Assembly: GCA_035627375.1 (NCBI GenBank)
Contig: DASPLX010000036.1
Coordinates: 124,001 to 188,000 of the forward strand
Direction of reading: 5' to 3'
Length of the DNA: 64,000 bases
DNA from: DASPLX01 sp035627375
GTDB lineage: Bacteria; Pseudomonadota; Gammaproteobacteria; Burkholderiales; Burkholderiaceae_D
Under the pieces are notes generated by a model. It was not told the origin of the DNA and made no database searches. It saw nothing but the letters and a program-made list of their open reading frames with translations. Position 1 is the stretch's first letter. Each line of letters begins with the position of its first letter. Below, piece after piece: positions 17,640 to 25,962 of the stretch. Made by a program: the position numbers and the translations under genes.

Positions 17640-18593
17640 TCATGCCGGCGGACCCGGCCGGGAACCGGGCGCGAAGTCGCTGACACCGAACTCGCTCGCC
17701 ACTTCCGGCAGGCGTTTGGCGAGAAAATCGATGAAGCAGCGCACCGCCGGCAACAGGCCGCGGCGCGAAGCGAAGACGGCATGCAGATTCGAGCGGAAGT
17801 AGGACCACTGCGGCAGCACGCGCACCAGCTTGCCGTCGCGCATGGCTTCGCGGCACAAGTACTCCGGCAGCACCGCCAGGCCGACGCCGGAAATCGCCGT
17901 TTCCCGCAGCAGCAGCAAATCGTCCGCGATCAGGCGCGGCGCGTGCTCCACCGTGCGGATTTCGCCGTCGGCGTTTTCGAGCGTCCAGACATAGCGGCCG
18001 TCGTTCATCGGCATCGACAGGCTGGGAAAGCGTCCCAGATCGTTGGGCGCGGCCGGCGCACCGAGCCGCTCCAGGAGCGCCGGGCTGGCGAGCAGGGTGG
18101 TGCGGTTCATGCCGAACGATCGCATCACGAGGTTGGAGCTTTCCACCGCCGCGCGCACACGCAATGCGACGTCGTAGCCCTCTTCGATCACGTCGACGCG
18201 GCGGTTGGTGACGTCCATGTAAACGTTGACATGCGGATAGGCATTCATGAATTCACCGATCAGTCCGGACAGCAGCGTCTGCGCCAACGTGATCGGGCAA
18301 CTCACGCGGATCTGGCCGCGCGGTTCGGCCTGGATATGGTCGATCGCCTCCTGCGCCGCCTGCGCCTCTGCCAGCATGGCTTGGCAATGGCGCAGATAAA
18401 CCTGGCCGATCTCCGTCACGGCGAAGCGGCGCGAACTGCGCTGCAGAAGCCGCACGCCCAGCCTTTCCTCCAATTCGGCGATGCGGCGCGACAGGCGCGA
18501 TTTCGGCAAGCCCAGGGCGCGCCCGGCGGCGGCGAAGCCGCCATTTTCGACTACCTGGGCGAAGAAATAGAGATCGTTCAAATCCTGTTGCAT
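17640..18593 (-). CDS. LysR-family transcriptional regulator
   Basis: A 317-aa LTTR. The N-terminal winged helix-turn-helix (residues 1-62: LYFFAQVVENGGFAAAGRAL, then LPKSRLSRRIAELEERLG) is followed by a LysR substrate-binding domain (about 90-295). The N-terminal pattern resembles the subgroup whose members often sit divergently from quinone- or azo-reductase genes. That is the case here: azoR starts 157 bp away on the other strand. A perfect 9-bp inverted repeat lies 16 bp upstream of this start, a natural operator for autoregulation and for azoR control. The inducer is unknown; electrophiles or quinones would be a guess from context. Confidence 0.92.
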   Translation of the reverse strand: MQQDLNDLYFFAQVVENGGFAAAGRALGLPKSRLSRRIAELEERLGVRLLQRSSRRFAVTEIGQVYLRHCQAMLAEAQAAQEAIDHIQAEPRGQIRVSCPITLAQTLLSGLIGEFMNAYPHVNVYMDVTNRRVDVIEEGYDVALRVRAAVESSNLVMRSFGMNRTTLLASPALLERLGAPAAPNDLGRFPSLSMPMNDGRYVWTLENADGEIRTVEHAPRLIADDLLLLRETAISGVGLAVLPEYLCREAMRDGKLVRVLPQWSYFRSNLHAVFASRRGLLPAVRCFIDFLAKRLPEVASEFGVSDFAPGSRPGPPA

Positions 18594-18608
18594 CGTACCC
18601 TTCCTTGA

Positions 18609-18634
18609 TTATCGTTCCAATTATAGAACGATAA
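18609..18634. promoter_or_regulatory. Palindromic operator between the LysR gene and azoR
   Basis: TTATCGTTC (18609-18617) and GAACGATAA (18626-18634) form a perfect inverted repeat around an 8-bp spacer. The core TTC-N8-GAA satisfies the T-N11-A pattern of LysR-type sites. A further half-site ATCGTTC occurs at 18662-18668, as expected for the second tetramer contact. A TATATT at 18675-18680 may be the azoR -10 element. Confidence 0.7.
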
Positions 18635-18750
18635 GTTTGGAATTCGCCCACTTATCAAGTCATCGTTCTCCTCATATATTGATCACATCGCTGCTGCTCA
18701 TCCATTTCATATGCCGGCAGCCCAATCACCGCTCAGTGAAGGAGATGAAC

Positions 18751-19371
18751 ATGAAACTGCTGCACCTCGATTCCAGCGTCTTGAACGACAATTCCGTCTC
18801 GCGCCAATTGACCGCCCGGATCGTCGCGCAATTCCGCGCCGCCCAGCCGGAGTTGGAAGTGGCTTACCGCGATCTCGGCAGCGATGCCCCGGCCCATCTG
18901 TCCGCGGACATTCTCGCGACCCGCTTCGTGCCCGTCGAGCATTGGAGCGCCGAGCAGCAGCGCGAGGCCGCGCTGACGGAGCAATTGCTGCAGGAATTCC
19001 TGGCGGCGGACGTGGTCGTGATCGGCGCGCCGATGTACAACTTCTCGATCCCGACCCAATTGAAGGCCTGGATCGACCGCATCGCGCAAGCCGGCCGCAC
19101 CTTCAAATACACCGAGAACGGCCCGGTCGGCCTGGCCGGCGGCAAGAAAGTGATCATCGTCTCGAGCCGCGGCGGCGTTTTCTCGACTTCCGAAACGATG
19201 CGTGCGATGGATTTCCAGGAAGATTACCTGCGCGCCGTGATGGGTTTCCTCGGCATCACCGAGGTGTCGATCGTGCGAGCCGAAGGCGTCAGCATGGGCA
19301 CGGAGGCAAAGGGCAAGGCCTTGCAAGCGGCGAACCATGAGATCGAGGAATTGCTCGCCGCGGCGGCTTGA
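18751..19371 (+). CDS. azoR: FMN-dependent NADH-azoreductase
   Basis: A 206-aa flavodoxin-fold oxidoreductase that reduces azo compounds and quinones with NADH. Motifs: MKLLHLDSSVL at the start, PMYNFSIPTQLKAWIDRI (FMN/quinone site) and SSRGG. Length matches AzoR (about 200 aa). ATG 18751 is chosen because AAGGAG ends six bases before it; an ATG at 18745 would overlap the ribosome-binding site. The divergent LysR gene and the shared palindrome make it the likely target of that regulator. A GC-rich hairpin (19374-19390) directly follows the stop. Confidence 0.93.
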   Translation: MKLLHLDSSVLNDNSVSRQLTARIVAQFRAAQPELEVAYRDLGSDAPAHLSADILATRFVPVEHWSAEQQREAALTEQLLQEFLAADVVVIGAPMYNFSIPTQLKAWIDRIAQAGRTFKYTENGPVGLAGGKKVIIVSSRGGVFSTSETMRAMDFQEDYLRAVMGFLGITEVSIVRAEGVSMGTEAKGKALQAANHEIEELLAAAA

Positions 19372-19373
19372 CC

Positions 19374-19390
19374 GCCGTGCGCCGCACGGC
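19374..19390 (+). terminator. Weak hairpin after azoR
   Basis: GCCGTGC-GCC-GCACGGC forms a 7-bp stem right after the azoR stop. It is followed by A-rich rather than T-rich sequence, so it is at best a partial terminator or an RNA 3'-end stabiliser. It lies between convergent genes. Confidence 0.3.
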
Positions 19391-19434
19391 AAAAGAGGCG
19401 AGACCTCCCTTCGTCCCTTTTTGTCGTTGCCGCG

Positions 19435-20718
19435 CTATCCGGTTCGCTTGGCGTCGCGGTTGAACTTGTGGAGCGCCAGCGCGCCGAACAGCGCCGCAAA
19501 ACCCAGCTGCGCGGCCATGGCGGGAAGCGCGGCTTCGAACCCCAGGCCGCGCCAGGACATCGCATCCAGGCCGTCGACCGCCCAGCGGGTCGGCATCGCG
19601 AGCGTGATCGTCTGCAGCCATTGCGGAAACAGGAAGGCCGGTACCCAGGCGCCGCCCAGCATGACCATGACCAGCGTGGCGAACACGGCCAGCCCGCGCG
19701 CGGCTTCCGGGGTCTTGCCGTAGGCGGCGATCAACAGGCCGAAGGTCGCCGTCACCAGCGCGAAACACAGGCCCACCCCGGCAAAACCGGCCAGCGAACC
19801 GGCGATCCTGACCTTGAACAGCAAGGCCGCGACCAGGAAAATGCCGCACAGCAGGCAGAAGGCGATAAGGGCGCTCGACAAGGCGCGCGCCAGCAGCACG
19901 CCGCGCACCGTGATCGGCGCCGCCAGCAGCCGGCTCCACAAGCCCTGGCGCCGCGCCAGCAGGATCGAGATGCCGGCGTCGATGCCCATGAACAGGATGA
20001 ATTGCACGCTCATGCCGGCGAACGCATGCGCATAGGCGTTGTATTGCGGACCGGAACTCAACGCTTCGTCGCGCGTCGCAAACGGCACCGACAGGCCGCC
20101 GCTGCCGCTGCCGCTTTCGCTCTTGGGGCGCTCCTGGAAGGTCTTCACGCTCCTCAGCAGCTGGGCCAGGCTGGCGCTTTCCGCATCGGCCGGCGCTTGC
20201 TGCTCGAGCCGGGCCAGGCTGTCGCCGATCAGGCGCGATCCGCCCGGGCCGTCGAACATGCCGGCGCTGACGGTTTGCATGACATGCTGGGTCAGGATGC
20301 CCTTGACCATGGATAGCACGGCGCCTTGGGACGGATCGTAGTAGACCGGGATCTCGGGCTTGCCGCCGGCGCCGAACAAGGCGGCGCCGGCGGCGTCGCC
20401 GAAGCCGGCCGGAATCACGATCGCCGCGTTCAGCTTGCCCTTGCGCACTTTCTCCTGCGCCTCGGCCAGCGGCATTTCCCGGATGTTGAGCGCGGCGTCG
20501 CTTTTCAAGCCGGCGGCGATCTTCTTGCCGATGTCGCTGTCGTCCAGAGCCACCAGGGCGACATCGATCCTGGCGTTCTCGGCGGCGCCGGAACCGCCGA
20601 ACAGGTAACCGAAGAAGGCGCCGAGGACGATCGGCATGACGAGATTCAACAGCAGCGCGCGGCGGTCGGAGAGGTAGAGGAGCAGATCCTTGCGGACGAG
20701 GGCGAGCAGAGCGGTCAT
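19435..20718 (-). CDS. ABC-2 type transporter permease
   Basis: A 427-aa membrane subunit of an ABC-2 exporter. TM1 is near residues 20-42 (LLLNLVMPIVLGAFFGYLFG). A large extracytoplasmic domain of about 180 residues follows, then a C-terminal block of five hydrophobic segments ending shortly before the C-terminus. This is the YhhJ/DrrB-like layout. ATG 20718 is preferred because GGAG lies seven bases before it; the in-frame TTG at 20736 would lie inside the ribosome-binding region. The gene is 14 bp downstream of its ATPase. The substrate cannot be told from sequence; drugs, lipids or polysaccharide intermediates are family possibilities. Confidence 0.88.
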   Translation of the reverse strand: MTALLALVRKDLLLYLSDRRALLLNLVMPIVLGAFFGYLFGGSGAAENARIDVALVALDDSDIGKKIAAGLKSDAALNIREMPLAEAQEKVRKGKLNAAIVIPAGFGDAAGAALFGAGGKPEIPVYYDPSQGAVLSMVKGILTQHVMQTVSAGMFDGPGGSRLIGDSLARLEQQAPADAESASLAQLLRSVKTFQERPKSESGSGSGGLSVPFATRDEALSSGPQYNAYAHAFAGMSVQFILFMGIDAGISILLARRQGLWSRLLAAPITVRGVLLARALSSALIAFCLLCGIFLVAALLFKVRIAGSLAGFAGVGLCFALVTATFGLLIAAYGKTPEAARGLAVFATLVMVMLGGAWVPAFLFPQWLQTITLAMPTRWAVDGLDAMSWRGLGFEAALPAMAAQLGFAALFGALALHKFNRDAKRTG

Positions 20719-20732
20719 GGGAGGTCTCCGGT

Positions 20733-21674
20733 TCAATCGCGCAGCGAGCGGCCGGTCAGAGCCAGGAAAATATCTTCGAGCTTGGCCTTGGCGGTCGAGA
20801 AGTGCAGCGGCGGCGCGCCGTGCGCGGCCAGCCAGTTCAGCACCGGCAAAGCGCCGTCGGCCCGTTCCAGGCCGATCCGCAGGCCGTTGCCGTCGTGTTC
20901 GACGCCGGTGACGCCGTCGAGCTCGGCCAGCCGCCGCGGCAAGTCTTCGCCGGGCGCCTGCGCCAGTTCGACCGCCAGCGCCGCTTGGGCCGGCAGGCGG
21001 CGGTAGAGCGCCGCCGGCGTCTCGTCGGCGATGACCTTGCCGTGGTCGATGATGACGACGTGATCGGCCAGGCGTTCCACCTCTTCCATATAGTGGCTGG
21101 TATAGATCAGCGAGCAGCCGCGCCGCTTGAGGGTTTCGAGGCTGTCGAAGATCGCGTTGCGGCTTTGCGGATCGACGCCGACCGTCGGCTCGTCGAGTAT
21201 CAGCAGCTGCGGGTCGTGCAGCAGCGCGGCGGCGATATTCAGCCGGCGTTTCATCCCGCCCGAGAATGTGCCGGGCTTGTCGCCGGCGCGTTCTGTCAGG
21301 TTCACCAGTTCCAGCGCTTCGTCGCAGCGCTTCTTCAAGTGCGCTCCCTTGAGGCCGTACAGCGCGCCGAACACCCTCAGGTTTTCCCGGGCCGGCAAGT
21401 CTTCGTAGAGCGCCAGTTCCTGCGGCACCAGGCCGATCTTGCGCTTGGCCGCGCTATTGCCGTGCGTGAGCGGTTCGCCGTCGATCGTCACCTCGCCGCT
21501 GTCCGGACGCAGGAGGCCGCAGATCATGCCGACCGTGGTCGACTTGCCCGCGCCGTTGGGGCCGAGCAGGCCGAGCGTCCGGCCTCTTTCAACGCGGAAC
21601 GAGACGCCGTCGACGGCACGGCGCTCGCCGAAGGATTTGGTGAGATCGCTGACGCGGAGCAGGGCTGGTGTCAT
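20733..21674 (-). CDS. ABC exporter ATP-binding protein (DrrA/CcmA-like)
   Basis: A 313-aa ATPase with Walker A GPNGAGKST (about residues 39-47), Q-loop VPQE, signature FSGGMKRRL, Walker B LLILDEPTVGVDP and H-loop TSHYMEE. The C-terminal extension of about 90 residues is typical of DrrA-type subunits. It is co-transcribed with the permease 14 bp downstream. Both genes run opposite to azoR. No accessory membrane-fusion gene lies next to them, so this looks like a simple two-gene exporter. Confidence 0.93.
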   Translation of the reverse strand: MTPALLRVSDLTKSFGERRAVDGVSFRVERGRTLGLLGPNGAGKSTTVGMICGLLRPDSGEVTIDGEPLTHGNSAAKRKIGLVPQELALYEDLPARENLRVFGALYGLKGAHLKKRCDEALELVNLTERAGDKPGTFSGGMKRRLNIAAALLHDPQLLILDEPTVGVDPQSRNAIFDSLETLKRRGCSLIYTSHYMEEVERLADHVVIIDHGKVIADETPAALYRRLPAQAALAVELAQAPGEDLPRRLAELDGVTGVEHDGNGLRIGLERADGALPVLNWLAAHGAPPLHFSTAKAKLEDIFLALTGRSLRD

Positions 21675-21810
21675 GGCATTCGCGTATGGGAAAAGTGGGG
21701 CGAGTGTACCGTCGCGCGGCGGCGCACGGCAATCGGCAAGTCGCGAATCGCGGGCGGCGCGGCGCGAAGGGCCGGAAACGCGGCGCCGACGGCAACGGCG
21801 GGGGCAGCGG

Positions 21811-21843
21811 CCAAAAAGAAAACGGGGACGCGCGGTCCCCGTT
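21811..21843 (-). terminator. Intrinsic terminator of argG
   Basis: On the minus strand a perfect 9-bp stem AACGGGGAC/GTCCCCGTT (plus-strand 21821-21829 and 21835-21843) with a 5-nt loop is followed by TTCTTTTTGG. It begins about 40 bp after the argG stop and ends the argF-VOC-argG transcript. Confidence 0.9.
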
Positions 21844-21882
21844 CTCCATCCGTTGCATCCCCACGCATGGGGGAAGCCCGGC

Positions 21883-23115
<1,233 letters not shown>

Positions 23116-23140
23116 GTTCTCTCTTTCGTTCGGTTGTGAA

Positions 23141-23518
23141 TTATTCGGGGAGGTGGCAGACGGCTTCGATGTTGTTGCCGTCGGGATCGATCACGAAGGC
23201 GCTGTAATAGCCGGGATGGTAATGCGGCCGCTCGCCCGGAGCGCCATTGTCGGCGGCGCCGGCCGCGAGCGCCGCGGCGTAAAAGGCGTCGACTTGCTTG
23301 CGGTCTGCCGCGGTGAAGGCGACGTGCACCGGGCCGGAGATCGGGCGCTTGGCGCGGATCCACCAGTTCCATTTGTCGTCGCGCTTCCAGCCGCAGATCT
23401 TGTCGCCGCCTTCGTCGTATTCGACGGCGATCTCATAGCCGAGCGGGCGCAATGCCTTGGTATAGAAGTCGCGCGAAGTTTCGTAGTCCGAGACGCGGAT
23501 CGTGACGTGATCGATCAT
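23141..23518 (-). CDS. VOC (glyoxalase/bleomycin-resistance fold) family protein
   Basis: A 125-aa single VOC domain: N-terminal MIDHVTIRVSDYETSRDFY, then a second beta-alpha-beta-beta-beta half ending GYYSAFVIDPDGNNIEAVCH. Metal-ligand positions (H4 and the Glu of NNIEAV) are in the usual places, but the substrate is unknown. Its ATG overlaps the argF stop by four bases (ATGA), and argG starts 25 bp later. It is thus translationally coupled to arginine biosynthesis genes. Whether it has a role in arginine metabolism or is a passenger cannot be told. Confidence 0.88.
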   Translation of the reverse strand: MIDHVTIRVSDYETSRDFYTKALRPLGYEIAVEYDEGGDKICGWKRDDKWNWWIRAKRPISGPVHVAFTAADRKQVDAFYAAALAAGAADNGAPGERPHYHPGYYSAFVIDPDGNNIEAVCHLPE

Positions 23519-24432
23519 CCCGGCAGCCTTCCCTTGACCAGGTATTCGAGCAGCGCCTTCTGCACGTGCAGGCGGTTCTCCGCTTCGTCCCATACGACCG
23601 ACTGCGGGCCGTCGATCACCTCGGCGGCGACTTCCTCGCCGCGATGCGCCGGAAGGCAATGCATGAACAGCGCATCGGGCTTGGCGCGCTTCATCTTGGC
23701 GCCGTCGACGATCCAGCCGTCGAAGGCTTTCAGGCGGGCGGCGTTCTCCTCTTCGTAGCCCATGCTGGTCCAGACGTCGGTGTTGATCAGGTCGGCATCG
23801 ACGCAGGCGTCCGAAGGATCGGCGAACAGCGTGTAGTTGCGGTTGTCCGGCGAAACCAGTGCCGGATCGATGTCGTAGCCCTTCGGCGTGGAGACGTTCA
23901 GATGGAAACCGAACACCTGCGCCGCCTGCAGCCAGGAGTAGAGCATGTTGTTGGCGTCGCCGATCCAGGCTACCGTGCGGCCGGCGATCGCGCCGCGATG
24001 TTCGATATAGGTGAACACGTCGGCCAGCACCTGGCAGGGATGATGCTCGTTGGTCAGGCCGTTGATGACCGGCACGCGCGAATGCGCCGCGAAGCGCTCG
24101 ATGATTTCCTGGCCGAAGGTGCGCACCATGATGATGTCGCACATGCGCGACATCACTTGCGCTGCGTCTTCCACGGGCTCGCCACGGCCGAGCTGGCTGT
24201 CGCGCGTATTGAGGTAGATCGCCGCGCCGCCTAGCTGGTGCATGCCGGCTTCGAAGGACAGGCGGGTGCGGGTGGAGTTCTTTTCGAAGACCATCACCAG
24301 GGTGCGGTCCATCAGGGGATGGTAAAGCTCGTAATTCTTGAATTTGCGTTTGATGATGCGGGTCCGCTCTATCACGTACTCGAATTCATCAAGCGTAAAG
24401 TCAGAAATCTGCAGGAAGTGTTTGATTGTCAT
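23515..24432 (-). CDS. argF: Ornithine carbamoyltransferase
   Basis: A 305-aa transcarbamylase making citrulline from ornithine and carbamoyl phosphate. The carbamoyl-phosphate loop STRTRLSF is at residues 53-60; HPCQ (about residue 130) and the ornithine-site HCLPAHRGEE (about 263-272) are all present. It is the first gene of the argF-VOC-argG unit. The start ATG 24432 lacks a clear Shine-Dalgarno sequence. The only good TATAAT on this strand lies about 240 bp upstream, so the message may carry a long leader. Confidence 0.97.
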   Translation of the reverse strand: MTIKHFLQISDFTLDEFEYVIERTRIIKRKFKNYELYHPLMDRTLVMVFEKNSTRTRLSFEAGMHQLGGAAIYLNTRDSQLGRGEPVEDAAQVMSRMCDIIMVRTFGQEIIERFAAHSRVPVINGLTNEHHPCQVLADVFTYIEHRGAIAGRTVAWIGDANNMLYSWLQAAQVFGFHLNVSTPKGYDIDPALVSPDNRNYTLFADPSDACVDADLINTDVWTSMGYEEENAARLKAFDGWIVDGAKMKRAKPDALFMHCLPAHRGEEVAAEVIDGPQSVVWDEAENRLHVQKALLEYLVKGRLPG

Positions 24433-24816
24433 AAATGAAACGGCGCAGAGCGGCGAAGGCGGGCCGCCCCTATACCGGTATCTTGCTGAAAATGCGGTCA
24501 GACGCGGGCCTTATTGCGCCGCATCGATCTTACAAGTGCATATGGCAACGGTGTCTCCGTCGCGACCACATGCCATGGCTCGCGGCGTCGTTCTCATCGT
24601 GGATGTTCAATGAGTCTTGAACAGGGCACGAATGGTGACGCCTGCGGCCGGAGTTGCTAACTCGTTCGATTATAAGGGCTTTAATATGGGAAAGACAGCC
24701 GGGCCGTTCCCGACGCAACCACATTCGGATCGAATGCACACCGAAAAGTTTTGAGGACAATGATTTTCTGAATTTTCGGTATTGACGGAAATGACTGAAA
24801 TCGTTACTCTGGGGTC
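24433..24816. other. Intergenic region between divergent argF and gbsR-like gene
   Basis: This 384-bp stretch holds no credible gene. On the minus strand TATAAT (24674-24669) could start an argF message with a leader of about 230 nt. No terminator or arginine-rich leader peptide is visible in that leader. Its right end carries the operator/promoter of the GbsR-like gene (24775-24810). The remainder, with several short reading frames of no recognisable character, shows nothing I can interpret. Confidence 0.6.
24775..24810 (+). promoter_or_regulatory. gbsR-like gene promoter with inverted-repeat operator (site 1)
   Basis: TTGACG (24782-24787), a 17-bp spacer and TACTCT (24805-24810) form a promoter whose predicted start falls on or next to the ATG at 24817. 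TTCGGTA (24775-24781) and GACTGAA (24793-24799) form an imperfect 7-bp inverted repeat around the -35 box. This has the same geometry as the perfect repeat at 25442-25466. Confidence 0.65.
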
Positions 24817-25404
24817 ATGGAACTCAAACCCGTCGCGCAAAGATTCATCCTTCATTGGGGCGAAATGGGCACCAAGTGGGGCGTGAACCGTACCGTCAGC
24901 CAGATTCATGCCTTGCTCTATATCGCCGGCAAGCCCATGAACGCGGAAGACATCGCGGAGACGCTCGGCGTGGCGCGCTCGAATGTCTCGACCAGCCTGA
25001 AGGAACTCCAGAGCTGGAAACTGGTGAGGGTGGCGCATGTGATGGGCGACCGGCGCGATCATTTCGAAACCTCGCTGGATGTCTGGGAACTGTTCCGCGT
25101 CGTCGTGCGCGAGCGCAAGCAGCGCGAATTCGATCCGACCATCGCGACGCTGCGCGAATGCCTGGCCAGTCCGGACTTGTCGCAGGAAGACCGGGATGCG
25201 CAAAAGCGCATCGCCGAAACCCTGGCCTTGATGGAGACACTGGCGACCTGGGCCGACGAGATGCTGCGTCTGGAACCGGCGACCCTGATGAAGTTGCTGA
25301 AGATGGGCGCCACCGTGCAGAAGTTCGTTCGCGGCGAGGCCAAGCCCGAGGATCGCCAGGGCGGCTCCCCGGACGACGAGCAGCCGATCTTACCGATGTT
25401 GTAA
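24817..25404 (+). CDS. GbsR/MarR-family transcriptional regulator
   Basis: A 195-aa regulator of the GbsR group. The winged helix (about residues 25-90: VSQIHALLYIAGKPMNAEDIAETLGVARSNVSTSLKEL) is followed by a helical dimerisation region. The start MELKPVAQRFILHWGEMGTKWGVNRT is characteristic of the family. Some GbsR proteins sense choline in Bacillus, but the ligand here is unknown. Matching operator-promoter units precede both this gene and the downstream DCC gene, so autoregulation plus control of the neighbouring operon is the natural reading. The -10 box ends six bases before the ATG and no ribosome-binding site fits, so the transcript is probably leaderless. Confidence 0.88.
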   Translation: MELKPVAQRFILHWGEMGTKWGVNRTVSQIHALLYIAGKPMNAEDIAETLGVARSNVSTSLKELQSWKLVRVAHVMGDRRDHFETSLDVWELFRVVVRERKQREFDPTIATLRECLASPDLSQEDRDAQKRIAETLALMETLATWADEMLRLEPATLMKLLKMGATVQKFVRGEAKPEDRQGGSPDDEQPILPML

Positions 25405-25435
25405 CAGGGGAAAGCCGGCCAAAATTTTTTTGCCT

Positions 25436-25477
25436 TGTTATTTCTGTTTTGACTGAAATAACAGAATTAACTGATAT
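25436..25477 (+). promoter_or_regulatory. Promoter and inverted-repeat operator of the DCC-SDR-DUF2269 operon (site 2)
   Basis: TTGACT (25449-25454), 17 bp, TGATAT (25472-25477). It is embedded in two overlapping perfect inverted repeats: TGTTATTTC/GAAATAACA (25436-25444, 25455-25463) and TTCTGTT/AACAGAA (25442-25448, 25460-25466). The core TTGAC-K-GAAAT-R-AC-W-GAA is shared with site 1 upstream of the regulator gene. Confidence 0.75.
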
Positions 25478-25505
25478 TCAACTGACCACGGGAAAGGAGC
25501 ATGTC

Positions 25506-25940
25506 ATGAGTACCTATCCACTGACCTTGCTGTATGAGGAAGCCTGCCCGCTGTGCAAACTCGAGATCGACAACCTGAAGGCGCGCGACACGAGGGGAAT
25601 GCTGCGTTTCGTCGATGTCTCGGCGTCCGATTTCGATGCCGAGCCCTACGGCGTATCGCACCGGGCGATGCTCGAAGCGATTCATGCCGTGAAGGCGGAC
25701 GGGAGCATGGTGAAGGGCGTCGAAGTGTTCCGTCTCGCCTATGCGGCGGTGGGACTCGGCTGGATCACGCGCCCGACCGGTTGGCCCCTGCTCAAACCCT
25801 TGTTCGACCGCGCTTACGTGCATTTGGCGCGCAACCGGCATCGCATCTCGGAAAGATTCGCTTGGCTGCTGTTCGGCATCGCGGCGAAGCGGGCCGAGCG
25901 CCGCAGCCGGTCGTGCAAGAACGGCAGTTGCGCGGTTTGA
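25506..25940 (+). CDS. DCC-family (DUF393) thiol-disulfide oxidoreductase-like protein
   Basis: A 144-aa protein. The N-terminus LTLLYEEACPLCKLEIDNL carries the paired-cysteine CPLC motif that defines the DUF393/DCC family, which is thought to be thioredoxin-like. A later VKGVEVFRLAYAAVGLGW segment is also typical. The C-terminus is basic and ends KNGSCAV. ATG 25506 follows GGGAAAGGAG. It is the first gene after the second operator. The next gene (SDR-DoxX-like) starts 22 bp downstream, giving a three-gene unit with DUF2269. The biochemical substrate is unknown. Confidence 0.85.
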   Translation: MSTYPLTLLYEEACPLCKLEIDNLKARDTRGMLRFVDVSASDFDAEPYGVSHRAMLEAIHAVKADGSMVKGVEVFRLAYAAVGLGWITRPTGWPLLKPLFDRAYVHLARNRHRISERFAWLLFGIAAKRAERRSRSCKNGSCAV

Positions 25941-25962
25941 ACGGCATCGAAAGGAATGGACG

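Noticed and set aside
24530..24760. Short frames in the argF upstream region as an arginine leader peptide
   Set aside because: No run of Arg codons, no terminator hairpin and no good ribosome-binding site; unlike the aroG leader there is no attenuator architecture.
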